A stretch of DNA of 64,000 nt from Tetrahymena thermophila SB210 (Eukaryota > Ciliophora > Oligohymenophorea > Hymenostomatida > Tetrahymenidae), in contig NW_002476363.1 in the NCBI RefSeq assembly GCF_000189635.1, positions 496,001 through 560,000 on the forward strand, given 5' to 3'. How positions within the stretch are numbered: the first letter of the stretch is position 1; each line of letters opens with the position of its first letter. The translations under genes and the position numbers were made by a program. Positions 14,623 through 28,560 of this stretch are shown here, in pieces. The notes under the pieces are model-generated. The model made no database searches. It had not been told where the DNA came from and saw nothing but the letters and a program-made list of their open reading frames with translations.

Positions 14623-17600
14623 TTTTTGATGTTTATATTTAATTTTAATTTGTTTTAATTTTAGTTAAATTAATAAATTATATCAAAAACTTTAAGATTA
14701 TTTAGTAGTATTTTTAAATGGAAATTTATATTTCAATAATAATAATATGAAATTTAATATTTAATAGTACAGTTTCGATTATTTTTCTTTTTCTAAATGA
14801 TTTTGCATAGTTTTGATTTCTTAATTAATTTAATCAAGTTCAAAGTATAATTTTAAATTGTCTATTTTAATGAATTAATTTTTTTAATAAATTGAATACA
14901 AAAGGTAATTACATCTAAAAAATCAATTTTTACCTTAACACTTCTTTTGTAGTTTTCACTAAAAACTTTGTATTTATTTATCTATCACTCTAAATTATGT
15001 AATGGATATTATTTTTGACAACAAATTCTAGTATTTAGATACTAAATAAGTTTTGTTAAAAAGTTTTTATTTATCTAAAACAAAGAGCTAATCACATTTT
15101 AAATACTAAAACAATAGTAAAATACCTTAGTTTGTTTTTTTACTTATGTATCTTAAATATAAATTGAAAACAAAATAAGATGATGGTAGAATTTATTTAA
15201 AAATTATTTTAAAATAAATTATTGTAAACAATAGTTTTTTGTAACACCTAATATTTAAAAAATATTCACAAAATTATATTTTTATAATCTATTAAAAATA
15301 GGTATAATTGATGATAAATACTGTTAGATAATATATTTTTAAGCTTGAAAATCTAGTTTTACATTTAAAAATTACTTTCTAACTCTTATTTTTTAACCAA
15401 TAAGTGATAAATCTTATTAATTCTTAATGAAGATTTCAAATGATTAGTTTCTGTCACTGGTTTATTTTTGATGAAATAGATTCTTATAAATAATTAATTA
15501 ATTTATTCTTTAAAACAATTACTACTAGTTTTTACTCTTTAAAATTAATTTTCAATCATGAAATTAAATGCTGGATTTGTTTTTATATTTGAGTAATTAA
15601 AATAAAGAAATCAATCAAAAGCATCAGTTTCTTTTGTGATTTTAAAAATAAGAAGAAATTTATTAATACAATCATTTATATATTTTTAATATCCCAAAAA
15701 TAACTTCTTAAACCCACTAAAATATTTATGCTTAAGTTAGTATTTAAAAGTTTTAAATATATTATATTTTATTCATTTAAAGCTATTATCTATCACTATT
15801 TTATTAGTAACTTAATTAATTTATTTTCACGAATTTGATTAATCCTTATTATTTTTTGAATGATTTCTTTCTATTTTATTTTTTTTCTATTTTAATTTAA
15901 TAATTTTGATTTATGTATTGTGAGAATATGATTCATTAATATTGAATTTTTATTATTTTACTTAAAATAGGGCAAATACTTATTATCATAAGTAGAAATT
16001 TTATTATAAATTGTTAAAATATATTTAAATAAAGATAATAATAACTAATTTGTTGTTTCTTGTAAATTAAAAATATTTTTTATTTTAAGGGAATAGTAAA
16101 TTAGATTTAAAAGTGAGCTATAAATATGTTTAAGGAAAATTTCAGATAAATGTCATAAACAAATTTAATGAATCAAATATTTTTAAATAATTCGAAATTT
16201 AATGGTCTTATTTTGAAACTTATTATTCAGTAAAATACTCAAAAATATAATATAAAGATACTATTAAATTATTCAAAAACAATGACGAAATAATTTAAAA
16301 ATTGTAATAATTATGTTTTATATAATCAGTAAAATTGACATAGTATATTATATATAAAGCGAAGAAATAAAATCTAACAATATCTTATGATATTATACAC
16401 AAACCAATAAATTTACCTATTTTATCAAAAATAAAAATTAAGATAATATGAATTAACTTTTAAATTTATAATTGATAAAGTCTAGTTAAATTCTAAAAAA
16501 TTATGAATGAAAAAATAAATGTTTAGAATACATTAATTTTAAGCTTAATATTTAATTGAAAATCCTAATAATTTAAATATTGAAATATCATTTCAAGAAA
16601 TAAATTGTTTAACGAGTTATTTTATCTTAATAAATAATATGAATAGATTTAAAAATTAAAAATAATGATGTAGTTTATTTAATGGTGTTGATTTTTAAAA
16701 ATAATCTGAAATGGAAAGCATATGAATTAATTTAAAAATTAATAATTTTATTTAAGATGCTTTGATGAATTGTTAATATTGAAAGTATAAAATGATTTAA
16801 AAACAAAAAAAAAGATTTTTAAAAAATTTTGAATATGTGTAAAATAAAAACCTGATCACTAAAGAATATAAATAATATCTTCAATCTAAAAATATTTATT
16901 TTTGAATTTAATAAAATTTTTTCAATCTTCAATTTAATATCAAACCATTGTTAAATTTAAAGTTTAGTCTTCTTATTATCTGACATCCATCCAACTAAAT
17001 ACAATATTAATAAACAAAAATCGTCATCAGTTGAGAAGAATTATTAAAATTTATTGCAAATTCATTATTATCTCTTCTGTTTGTTTAGTTTTACTAAAAT
17101 TTAAATAGAAACTCCTCTAAAGATTAAGCGAAAAATTAATTAAAAATATATAACTATTTATTACTATTTATTGGGCTGTTTTAATCATGAAAACACCAAT
17201 AATTCTTAAAATGCTTTGTTAATTATATTTAATTTACAGGTTAATCAATAATATTAGTATATTGAATAGTTTAACTAATTTTTATTAATTAAAAAATTTT
17301 AAGAGGAAATTATGATAAATCATCTTATCTTTAATTTTCTGTATTAGCTATAGTATTTAATTATACCTGAGCAAGTATTAATGCTGTTTAAAAAGTTTTT
17401 ATAATTTAATTTTTAAGTTTGATTTACACCACACTCAATAACTATATAATATTATCTATTCTCAATATCAAGATATCTATAAATAGTTAAAACTAGTAGT
17501 TAATTAAATTGTTTCTATTAAGAATTGAGATTATGATAATCATTTTTATTAACATTTATTTTATTTAAATTGAAATTTTTTAATTTGTGCTAGTACAAAT

Positions 17601-17807
17601 ATAATGAGAATGAACAAAGATTAGTACCGTCAATTCTATTAATAAAGAACCTGAAAAAAATTAATTATTTTTGAAAAAATGATTCTTATTAAAAAACACT
17701 CATATATTAAATCTTAATTCTTATATTAAAGAAAATAAAATTCAAATATTAATATATATTCATAAAAAAATTATATAATATAAAATTTATTTATTTATCA
17801 TTTTAAA
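14623..17807. other. AT-rich gene desert
   Basis: At 3.2 kb this is the longest stretch without a recognised gene. It is extremely AT-rich with mononucleotide runs. TGA is rare in such sequence, so long open frames arise by chance and were not taken as genes. The only slightly GC-richer patch (about 16,950-17,130) has a minus-strand open frame of some 60 codons with no recognisable motif. The first part must include the promoter of the ABC transporter. Confidence 0.5.
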
Positions 17808-18961
17808 TCATTTCAATGTGTTATTGCTACTCTTAGATGAACTGTTGTAAGATGACTTTCTGTTACTCTCTGACCTATTCTAATTAGATAAGTTATTATT
17901 ATTATTATTATCTGGCTGATTAGAACTCTCTGACTGACTAGAATTCTCTGATTGACTAGATCAATCATTGCCGCTTTCATATTAAGTATCATTATATACA
18001 TTATTGGAGAGATCCTCTATTATATCATTGAGCAAATCCTATTGTTGTTATTCGTCTTTCATTAATATGGTTTGCTTTTATAATTAGATTTCTATTTCAT
18101 TAGTACATTAGTTAGGTTCTAATAATTCTAAAAAATAGATTTATCATAAATACTCCAAAATAACATTGATTTGAGTCCAAATTTTACTTAGATTATTAAA
18201 ATCACCATGAGATAGCTGTCTTTCATCATATTTAGTATCTATAATTAGTAGTCAATAAGTTTATTTATTAAAGAATCTATGGAAAATAATTAAATCAGTA
18301 TTTTTCATCATTATTATTAAATCATCCTTAATTAAATTCCACTTATACTATAAAATTAACAGTATTTGTGTTAATAAAACTAATAAAAAAACATGTAATT
18401 ACCTAATATCTCTTTGTAAAATTAGCTTTACTATTTATGTAGTTTCTAAGGATTAGTAAAACCTTTTTAATATAAGCTTTATACTTAATGGTTTAAAGTT
18501 AGTTAGATATCAATTTTTTTAACCATATTTTTTTCTTCAAATAAATAAAGTTTAAATTAAAATTGCTCATAAAAATATAATAATAATAAATATTAATCCT
18601 ATATTCTTATTGTATCGATACTGGACTTTATATAAATTAATAAGAAATATGATTATCAAATATAGAGTCAGCTAACTTACAATCAACAAAATTAAAAATT
18701 CTAACTGTATGTATCAGATTAGAATTTTATTATCTCTAATATTTGTTAAGCAATTATTGAATTATGTAAAAAAATTACCATATTTATAGTATAATTAATA
18801 TTTGCATTTTAAGATATAGTTGATTACTAATAATTCAATTAAGCTAATATATATTGAGATGTTGTCTTGAGAATTGATATTTCATTAATAATTTTTTTTT
18901 TTGAGAATTTGGGATTAAAAGAGCAGACAAAAATAATCATGAACACACAAAAATTTAACAT
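17808..18961 (-). pseudogene. Unrecognised signal-peptide protein gene with three in-frame TGA codons
   Basis: I do not recognise the family. The frame starts at 18961 with a signal-peptide-like sequence (MLNFCVFMIIFVCSFNP). Two introns, 18736-18778 (43 bases) and 18348-18402 (55 bases), are each needed to keep the frame open. The spliced length is exactly 352 codons, ending at TGA 17808-17810 after a Ser/Gln/Asn-rich tail. The middle is Asn/Ile/Lys/Tyr-rich with plausible helices (for example IIFHRFFNKQTY and IWTQINVILEYL). Three TGA codons lie in frame at 18252-18254, 18144-18146 and 17962-17964, and the sequence between and after them still looks coding. The simplest reading is a recently decayed gene. 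If it is real, the first TGA gives a protein of about 200 residues. No other gene in the window has internal TGA, so a different code is unlikely. Confidence 0.55.
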
Positions 18962-19464
18962 ATTCTTTGTTATATTTTAAAAAGATTTATATTTTTTATT
19001 CTAAAAATCTTAATTATTTTTAAAAAAATGCTATCCAAAATAAAAAAAACCAAAAAAGCAATAAATATTTATATATCTCATTTTTATTTTTGCATAGAGT
19101 TATTTTTAAAATTATAATGTTAATTTTTTGAAAAAGAATATATGAAACTTTAAACATATTTATGCCTTTAAAATTAAAATATAAATTAATGAATAAGCAT
19201 TAAAAAAATTATTTTAATTTTAAAAAAATTTCCAAATACATAAAAATTATGATTTTTAATTAGATGATATAAAAAATGAAAGAATAAACATTTAAATATA
19301 ATAAAAATATTTACAAATTATTTATTAAAAGATTGTAGGATTCTACTAATATTTTAGTTGATATTCTATATAATAAATTAATAAGATCTTATTTTTATGG
19401 ATTTCTGCCATCTGTTTAAGTTAATTTCATTAAACATTTTTATTTTTTGTTATATTCATTCAAT
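18962..19464. other. Intergenic with a possible relic of a channel C-tail
   Basis: AT-rich DNA downstream of channel paralogue 3. At about 19,340-19,380 the minus strand reads LLYRISTKILVES, which resembles the last conserved tail segment of the other paralogues (CYGISTKS). The gene's own TGA lies upstream of it, so this looks like former coding sequence left outside the present frame, or an exon I could not connect. Confidence 0.4.
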
Positions 19465-22400
19465 TCAACAAAATTTTTAATTTTTGAAAATAAAAATTTT
19501 TCTTGTGTTAATGCTTTACTTTAAATTGTAATATTTGATAACTAAATTTGAGTTATTATAAGTGAAATAGTATTTGTAATCTTTCATTTTATCAAAATTG
19601 TATAAAAATAGTTTTTAAGCTGTTTAAATTGATTATGTCTTATATATTGTTGAAAATTGATGATAATCTCCATCTTAAGCTATCTAAAATTTTTAAATCT
19701 ACTATCTTCTAACTATAGAAGTGGTTTTTTCTTTATTTCCATTTGAAGAATGAGTCAAAATTGATTATTAACTTTAAGAAGATAATTCATTCATTAGATC
19801 ACTTTATAATTCATCTTTAATCAGTTTCAATTTTTTATTTTCTTAAATTTTGGAATTAGTGGTTTTCTTTTTTTTATCTTCAGGATAAAGTTATAAAGTA
19901 ACAACGCTTGGTAAATATTTATGATACTTTTAATCCTAGGTGTAATGAGATTCTGAAATGAGATTTGCAGATAGGTTGATTGATTCCTACTCAATTTAGT
20001 TATTAGAGCAGGATTGAATTTTATCAACTTAAATATTATCAATGTAATTACTGTGCTTCAAAATAGTAGATTTTTTTTTCCTTTTGCGGATAGAGATTTT
20101 AGTATTTGAGGAGACTCCATCATTTTTATTACCTATAAATTTATTAAGTTTGAAAATTAATTTTTACTTAAATATTTATATTAATATTACAAACATCGCC
20201 TTAAGAATTAAAGTTGCTAAATGACATTTCTTCTTATGTAATACCACCTATTTAAGCATCATATTGCTTTTCTATTTAATTTTCATCATTGACCATGCTT
20301 TTTTATGCTTAATCAATAGAAACTATGTTAGCTATATTTTGTATTTAGTTTTTACTAGAATTAATAAACTATTAATCTATTTGAATCTATCTTTTGCTAA
20401 GCGATACCTATTCAAAATTACTTACAGAATAATTAAATTCATTTAACTAATTAAGATATTATTAACTGTTTTCATTTAGACATCCTTACTACTTTGCTTC
20501 TTCTATTTAAATATTTGAAAAACCTTAATTACTCTATTATTAAGCTGAATTAAAATAGCTCTGGTATTATAAATCCATTTTTAACTGGCTTTAGATTTTT
20601 AAGTTTGATTCAACTAAGTTTCTTTTTAAAAATAAAATATTAATTTCAAATATTATTTTAATATTAGAGTGGATGTATTAAAATAATTTAATTGAGTTAT
20701 TATTAAAAAAATAATTTTGTTTTTTATATTTCAAATGAATTAAATGAAATTATTTAAATTACTTAGCCTTAAAAATTTTGGAATTTTTTCTTTTATATTG
20801 ACTTCTTTCTTAAAATTTACGATAACAACTTTTTAAGTTTATCAGCTAATTGTCAAAATAGGAATTTATAATTGGACATTTCTAGATTATGTGATAGGGA
20901 GAGTTGCAAGAATAGCATTTAGTTTATATTTATCTGAAATTTTAATTCAATAAAATGTTATGCTAAATTGTTTTAAAAATTTCAAAATCTCTTTGGTTTC
21001 CTTAAATTATTTCAATAAAATCTTTTCTTTCAATTTTATAAAGCATAGATAATTTAATACACTTGGCTGTAGCTGTTCTTGGCATTTAAGAAAAAAATGC
21101 TAATTCACCAAATATTTAGTTTTCTGATAATGTTTTTAGTTGAAATGATAAACAGTTTTTATGTGCAGTATTTCGCAAAATCTCAATTTATCCACTATTT
21201 ATCAAATAAATTGAATCATCTATATCTCCTTCTGAGAATATGACTTCTCCAGGAGATAATATGATTTCTTTCATAAAGAAAACAAGTTTATTGATTGATT
21301 ATTGAGAAAAACAATTAAAGATGTTAAATTTTTTTAGTATTTAAAAATTTGCTTCCTAAATAATTTCTTCTCTTAGTTTAGGGGATAGAAAAGAAAGTAC
21401 TTATTCTTCTTCTTCTAGTATTTTGCTATTAATTTCCTCTTCCTTAAAGTGTAAATACTAAATAGCACGGGCTTTAAGTTGTATGTTGACATTTTTTCTT
21501 TTTAAATATCTAAATAGAAATTATTTTATTTTTATATTTATTTTATATATTTACTTCTCAATGACTTTTGTTTTGTCTTTAATATTTTGATATGAAATTT
21601 AAAAATTATGGAGTATTTATCCTATATTATTTATCGAGAAGATAAATACGCAACTAAAGATGATTGTGTTGATAGATATGTATAAGGCTTCGCTATAGTT
21701 TGTAGCTACAATGTCTCCATACCCAACTATTTATAAGTATAATAAATAAATAATTGCGAAAATGTTTTTTTTAATTAATAAATTACTAGTTGTTATTGTA
21801 TTTATTGCCCAGTAAAAAGAATAAATGTACTTAATATAATAAGCACTATTCTCTATATTTATATGCTAAAGCCAATTTTTTTCTTAACTTTAAAAAACAG
21901 TTAATAAATACCATCCTATGCATGCTTTATAAAAAAAAAATAAAATTCATTTTTGAAAAATATTTTTAAATTTTTTACAAATATGGGCTATTGCAAATAT
22001 AAAAATAATGTGACTGAGCAATTCGTAAACTCTCTTTTAGCCTTAGCTAAGCATAATAATGTTTTATAGTCTATTAATTTTTTATTTCACACTATAAAGC
22101 TTAATGAATATGGTTAAAATCAACACATATTTAAATATACTATTTTCAGGGTTATAAGTAATTTAATTGGGCTTATAATTAATCTCCATATACAAAATAG
22201 CTAGGCTTATAAAATCTGCCAAAAAATGAAAGCTTAATAGGTAAGATTTTATTATGAAACTCCTATTTAGTATGATATCATCACTTCTAAATATAGCTTA
22301 ATTTAAAGCTTAAAGTATATCTAAACCCATTATTGATATGGCTACAATGCAATAAATAGTAAACTAAGTAGAATTTTAATCATTTTGGTTAAAGAATGCT

Positions 22401-23350
22401 AAAACTGAAAGAAAAAAAAAGAAACCAAAACAATAAGTTATACTAAGTATATCGTAAAGAATGATAGTTTTGCTTGTGGGAATAAAAATAGGCAATTATT
22501 TAATTAATTCTTCTAAGCTTTGTTAAAATTATAAGATAGTAGAATTTTAGTAAAATTAATTATCTTCAAAATAATAACAGCTGTCTGCAATTTTTTCAAT
22601 TTGGAACTTTGATAAATTTTCTGGTTTTCTATTTTTACTTATTAACTTGACGTTTTTTATGAATTTTAATACCTTTGCATGAACCATTCTAGGTAGCAAA
22701 TTAAATTAAATTATCTTCTATTGTTTATTCTATAAATTCTTCTTATTTACAATAACTGAACATCTTTGATCCTTCTAATTTTGGTTGATCAAAGGTTTTT
22801 ATAATTTTTTAAACAAAAGGTTCGATTAATTGTCATTTTTATTCAAATAAATATCATTTTTTTAAATGAATAAATCCTATTTAGGTAGAATATTTTACAA
22901 GTTGTGGCTTATATGCATTTGGTTGGTAAGGCTGTTATCATATTAAGTATAACCTTTTTTATTTTAATAATAATTTTATCAATATTAATCTTGTAAGTAG
23001 AAGTAATTATTAGATATAAATATTTTTATAAATATTATACCTTAATATTTGGTATAAAATTAGGAACAGCTTTTCTGCTTGCTACAGCTTGTATTAACCT
23101 AATTCATTTGGCTTCTCTCTAGCTCATTTAAGATAGTATTTTCAATTTAAATTTTTTCATTTATCTAATATATTTAGTTTTAAGTCACTTCATCAAAATT
23201 AAAAGAAACTTTTAGATCAGAATCACCCTGCAAACCTTATTTGATTTGATCACTCCTATCGTCAATTATCCAAGACTTTTTAAATGTACTTTCATTTTAC
23301 TTATTATTATTATTATCTAAAAACTCAGATTCAGTTTTATTGTCTGCCAT
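19465..23350 (-). CDS. Channel with cyclic-nucleotide-binding domain and CCHC knuckle (paralogue 3)
   Basis: The start at 23350 opens MADNKTESEFLDNN, followed by the N-terminal block SWIIDDRSDQIKQGLQGDS shared with paralogues 4 and 5. Helices cover about 22,500-21,600. The pore is INTITT-IGYGD, with the filter split by an intron at 21727-21786; that codon becomes isoleucine instead of valine. The cyclic-nucleotide-binding domain contains FSEGDIDDSIYLI and the cassette IFGELAFFSQMPRTATAK, keeping the key glutamate and arginine. The knuckle CYSCNSPYHIIQKC is at 20876-20917. The C-tail block ESINLSANLISESHY and LYPEDKKKK follow. The frame closes at TGA 19465-19467, about 30-40 residues before the point where paralogues 2, 4 and 5 end in SYGISTKS-like sequence, so this copy has a shortened tail. 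Probably a functional cyclic-nucleotide-gated K+ channel; gating not shown. Confidence 0.85.
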
Positions 23351-24363
23351 GGAACTTTATATATTCATTTACCTTTTTTTAATTAATAACTTTTTAATGC
23401 GATATTTTTTTAACATTAATTCTTTATATAAAGAATATAATTTGATAGATTTTTTTTTCAATTATATTATCTTTAATAAGCTTTACCACTAAGCTAGAAA
23501 TCAATCAGGTTCATAAATGTAATGTGTGGGTGGAAAGCAACAAAATAATATTTTTTAAAAAAATTAGACCTTTAAAGCCTATCCTTAGATGCTATATTAA
23601 CCTTAAAATAAATCTTTAAAATAAAAAATTCTTTTTACTTATTTATTTTTAAATAAAATATATGTTATTCAGAAAGTGAATTTAAATTAAAATAATATTA
23701 ATACTTTTTAAAAAATTTGTTTAGTTGTTTTTAGGAAATGTTAAAATGATTGGCTTATATATTACTTTTTAATATTAATTAATAGATTGATATGAGACAT
23801 AAAATATATAAATTAATCAATTAGCTAGGGAAGTTAAGAGGATTATCTCAAAGAACTAATAAAAACTAAATATATTTGTGTATTATTAATTAGATAAATT
23901 TTTTTAGACATCAAATTTCTTAAATGATAAAAGTTCGTTTAAAGCAAAATTTTAATTAATTAAAAAAGTTTCCAGTAAAAAATTGTTAATTATAACTATG
24001 CTTGATCTATTTGTCATTAATAAAGAGCATTTTAATAAATAGAAAGAACTTGGGGAAGTTTTTTAAATCAACATAAATTTTAAAATAAATGCTTATGAAA
24101 TTTAAATTAGTCATTTTTAATGCATTTCCTTATCTCAAAATTTTATTACAAAAAATGTGAACTTTCTTAAAATAAACATTAAACAAAGAGAAAGAAATTT
24201 AATTATTAAAAAGCATATATTGAATTTTAAATAAAATAAGCAATTGAATGAATACATTTAAATATGGCTTAGAAATTAATTTTTTTTATATGATATGTTT
24301 TATAAGTATATATAAATTAAATAAATAGATAAACTTTTTAATCATTTTAAGATCATTGTTATT
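23351..24363. other. Intergenic, mostly the left arm of the 5.8-kb duplication
   Basis: About 1 kb without a gene, between channel paralogues 3 and 4. From about 23,460 it is closely similar to 29,553-30,452. Single-base insertions and deletions between the two copies argue against coding. One stretch (about 23,900-24,100) is especially well preserved. Confidence 0.6.
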
Positions 24364-27300
24364 TCAAATATTTTTATCAAAAACTTTGGGGTTCTTGCTA
24401 CAAGATTTTGTTGATATTCCATAGCAAATCTTATTTTTTTGTTATTTCTTCAAAAATAAATATCTTGATCTAGGAGAAAGTCTAAATTTTAGTTTGTCAT
24501 TTTCGCTATAATGATTAGAAGAACTTATTCTTGAAAAAAGCAATTTAAAATTTATATTTAATAATGCATTATACTCTTTTATAATTAAGTTGTAATTATT
24601 TTATGGTAAAAAGTATTTGTAATTTTTTGCTAAATCAAAATCATATTAAAACAATTTTTAAAGGACTTCAACCGATAATCTATTACCTGATATTGTGTAT
24701 TATTGATCTCCATCTAGCGTTTTACATGCTTTTTAAATTAAAGTTTTCTTTCCCAAAGATGTAGTTTTTTCTCTTTTACCATTTGAAGAAGTAGTCATCC
24801 CTGATAATTGGCTTTAATAAGATTAATCATTCTTATCATTTTATAAGTCATCCTTACAAAATTTAATTATCTTATTTTCTTGAGCTTTGGAACTATTAAT
24901 TTTATTTTTTTTATCCTCTGGATAAAGTTATAAAGTAGCATTGATTGGTAAATATTTATAATACTTTTAATCTTATGAGTAAACAAATTCTGTAATTAGA
25001 TTTGATGATAAATTGATCGATTCCTATTCAAATTGATTAGTAGAACAAGGTTGAATTTTATCAACTTAAATGCTATCTGTGCAATTGGAATGTTTTAAAA
25101 TAATAGAATCTTTTTTCCTTTTATGATTAGATGTTTTTGTATTAGATGAGATGCCATCATTTTTATTACCTTTAAAATATTAAGTTTGATATGTTAATTT
25201 CAATCTTTAATTTTTATATTAAATTACAAATGTCGCCTAAAGAATTAACGTGGCTCAATGATAATTCTTCCTATCCAAGTCCTTATTAAAGATCTTACTC
25301 TTTTTCAAATTAAACGCCTTCGTTAAGAGTATTATTTCTTGAACTTATACCTAATAAAACTATATTAGCTATGTTTTGAGCTTAATTTTTAGTAGGATTA
25401 ATATACTATTAATCAATTTAAATTAATTTTTTGCTATAAGCAACTTATTCGCAGATGTTTGCTTAGCTATTATAATCATTTTGCTGATTTAAATTTTACT
25501 AACTATTTTAGTTAATAGACCCCTTTATTTTTGATTCCTCCATTTAAATATTTGATGTAAATTACTAACTTAAAACAGGTTCAGAATTAAAAAAATTCTA
25601 GTATTCTAAATTCATTTTTAACTAGCTTAGTATTTCTACATTTAGACCTTCTAAATTTCTTTTTTATTTAAGATTAATTAAAATATTTATCTTCTTTAAT
25701 AAAAATATTTATACAGATATTTTACTCTGAATATTTTCCATTATAAATTTTAGTTTATATTTTTATAGATAAAAAAAATTAAAAAAAACTCAAGGATACC
25801 CAAAGTAAAATATCTGTTTTTCAAAACTTCAAATTCAAAGTAGAACTAAGAATTAAGAAATAAACGAACAAATAAATATATTTAATTTTAATGAGTTTTT
25901 TATAAATTACTTTGCTTAGAATACTCTTACATTTTTTCTATTGAACTTCTTCCTCTCTTATTAGGTGTGATAATTATTTTTTAAATTTATTAACTAATAA
26001 TCAAAAGCTTAATTGACAATTGGGCATTTTTAGATTATATGGTTGCTAGAATTGCAAGAATAGCATTTAGTTTATATTTATTTGAAATCATGATTGAGTA
26101 AAATTTAATGTTAAATTGATTTAAAAACTTCAAAATCCATTTGATTTTGTTAAATGATTTCAATAAAATCTTTTCTTTCTATTTTGTAAAGTGTGGATAA
26201 ATTTAAACTCTTTGCAGTTGCTGTTCTTGGCATTTAAGAAAAAAATGCTATCTCACCAAATATTTAATTTTCTGATAATGTTTTCAGTATGAAATTTGAA
26301 CAGCTTTTTGATGTAGTGTTTTGCAAAATCTAAATTTTTCCTTTAGTTATCAAATAAATTGAATCATCTATATCTCCTTCTGAGAATATGATTTCTCCAG
26401 GAGAAACTATTATTTCTTTCATTTAGAAAACTAGTTTATTAATTGATTGTTGAGAAAAACTATTGAAAATATTAAATTTTTTAAGTATTTAAGAATTTGC
26501 TTCCTAAATGATTTCCTCTCTAAGTTTAAGAGATAAAACAGAGACAACTTATTCTTCTTCTTTCAATAATTTGCTATTAATTTCTTCTTCTAAAAAAAAA
26601 AGATATTAAATAACACGAGTTTTCAGTTATATGTTGACATTCTTTCTTTTGAGATATCTATTTAAAAATTATTTTATTTTTTATTATTTTTAAAAAATTT
26701 ACTTTTCAATAATTTAGGTTTAGTTTTTAATATTTTAATTTGACATCTAAACTTCATGGAGTATTTAACCTATGTTATTAATTGAAAAAGCAAAAACGCA
26801 GCTAAAAATGATTGTGTTGATAGATATGTATAAGGCTTCACTATAGTTTGTTGCAACAATATCTCCGTAGCCAACTATATATTTATTATATTGCAAAATT
26901 AATTAATTAATTGAGCTTATAAAAATTTAAATAAAAATTAAGGTTTTAAAAGAGTTAATTAATTTATTTCTTGAATTCTACCTGTTGACATTGTAATAAT
27001 TGCCCAGTAAAAAGAGTAAATATACTTTATATGGTAAGCGCTGTTCTCTAAATTAATTTTTTAAAGCCAATTTCTTTCATTTTCTAGAATAAATGTTAAA
27101 GAGTACCATCCTATGCAGGCTTTTAAAAAATTATTTTAAATATTTCTAATAAAAAGTAAAGATATATATATATTTACATATGTGTGCTATTTAAAGGACA
27201 CTAAAAATTTAGCTAATTAACTAATATAAATGCTTTTAATTTTAACTGAGTGTCATCACATTTTTAATTCTTTATATTTTTTGCTTCACACCAAAGAGCT

Positions 27301-28560
27301 TTACAAATATGATAACAATTTACATATATTTCCAAAAATTATTTTCAGGATTGAAAGTAATTTAATTAGGGCTAGAAACTATCAAAGAAAATAGCGCTAT
27401 AAGACTAACAAAATCTGTTAAGAAATGAAAACTTAGCAAATATGATTTAATTATGAATTCTCTTTCTAAAACTATGATATCCCATTTAAATATAGCCATG
27501 TTGAAGGACTCAAGTATATCTAGAAGCATTATGACTACACTTAAAAGACAAGTAAAAGCGAATTAGTTTGAATTTAATTCAGCTTAGTTGAAGAAAGCAA
27601 ATATTGAAAAGAAAAAAAAGAACAAGTAGAAATAAATAATGCCTAATAAATCAAAAAGAATTATTATCTTGTTAGTAGGAATCAAAATAGGGATATGTTA
27701 AATTAATTGCTAAGTTTTTTTTAACAAATTAAAAAAAATAGAGTTATTCTATGGTGAATCCTTTTCAAAATAGTAGCAACTATCTGAAATAATTTCAATT
27801 TAAAATTTAGATATGTTATCTAATTTTCTGTTTTTGTATAAAAGCTTCATCTTTTTTATAAACTCTAAAACTTTTAGCCTTACATTTACCATGGTATATA
27901 ATTAGTTTGCCTTTTTAATTTTTTGTTAGTTAGATTAGATATGATTGATATGTTAAGAGCTTTTCTTATCTTTCTATCTGTTGCTTATTTAAAATACTAA
28001 TGAATTTCGATGAAGATTTTATTTTTAATGCTCGTCATGTTTAGAATGTATTCTATTTCTTGAGGTTAAGCAGTTATGAACTTGTATTTCGTTTTGACTG
28101 TTCAAACTTTATTATTTCTAATCTTCGACTCTTTTTTTTTAATGTTCACCATATAATTGTTTTTCTTTTTTAAAAACAAAGCTAAAGTTAAAATTAAAGT
28201 TATTTGAATAAAATATTTACCATTATCTTTGATATTAAAGATGAAAATATTATTTTACTTGCTACAGTTAGTGTTAAATTGAAAGAATTAGGTTTTTTCT
28301 ATATCATTTACGTTGTTATTATCTGTTTACACTTTTTATTTTATTTTCGAGTTTGCATTTTGAATAATATCTTCAAAGCTACTGATAGCTTTAAGACCTG
28401 AATCTCCTTGCAATCCCTATTTGATTTACTCACACCTATCATCTATAATATATTTTTAGCAAGGTCTTTCAAATATACTATCATTTTATTGTTCTTTTTT
28501 TGCTAAGAATTCGGATTCAGTGTTATTTTCAATTATTGTACTTAATTTATTAAGATCCAT
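24364..28560 (-). CDS. Channel with cyclic-nucleotide-binding domain and CCHC knuckle (paralogue 4)
   Basis: The start at 28560 opens MDLNKLSTIIENNTESEF, and TGA 24364-24366 follows NPKVFDKNI. Order: polar N-terminus with YIIDDRCEQIKQGLQGDS; helices at about 27,750-26,780, including LGIIYFYLFFFFFSIFAF and LTDFVSLIALFSLIV; an S5-like segment running into ACIGWYSL; and the pore WAIITMST-VGYGD split by the intron at 26875-26981. The cyclic-nucleotide-binding domain follows, with SEGDIDDSIYLI and SQMPRTATA-type cassette residues, then the CCHC knuckle CYSCNSSNHIIQKC at 26024-26065. The long C-tail contains SINLSSNLITEFVYSQDQKY and ends CYGISTKSC. The S4 region (VKLFGVKQKIQRIKNV) has scattered positive charges rather than a clean every-third pattern, so voltage dependence may be weak. 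Near twin of paralogue 5. Probable cyclic-nucleotide-gated K+ channel. Confidence 0.87.

Noticed and set aside
16940-17130. Minus-strand open frame of about 60 codons in the gene desert
   Set aside because: With TGA as the only stop such frames are expected by chance in AT-rich DNA; no motif, start context or homologue in the window.
18108-18144. A 37-base GT..AG intron that would remove the second TGA of the orphan gene
   Set aside because: Removing it shifts the frame and soon meets another TGA, so it does not rescue the reading.
17962-18254. TGA as a sense codon (for example tryptophan) across the window
   Set aside because: The other genes use TGG for tryptophan, end in TGA and have no internal TGA where read, so the code here is TAA/TAG = Gln with TGA = stop.
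24387-24395. TTGGGG, the Tetrahymena telomere unit (also near 30,475)
   Set aside because: Single occurrence inside channel coding sequence, not a tandem array.
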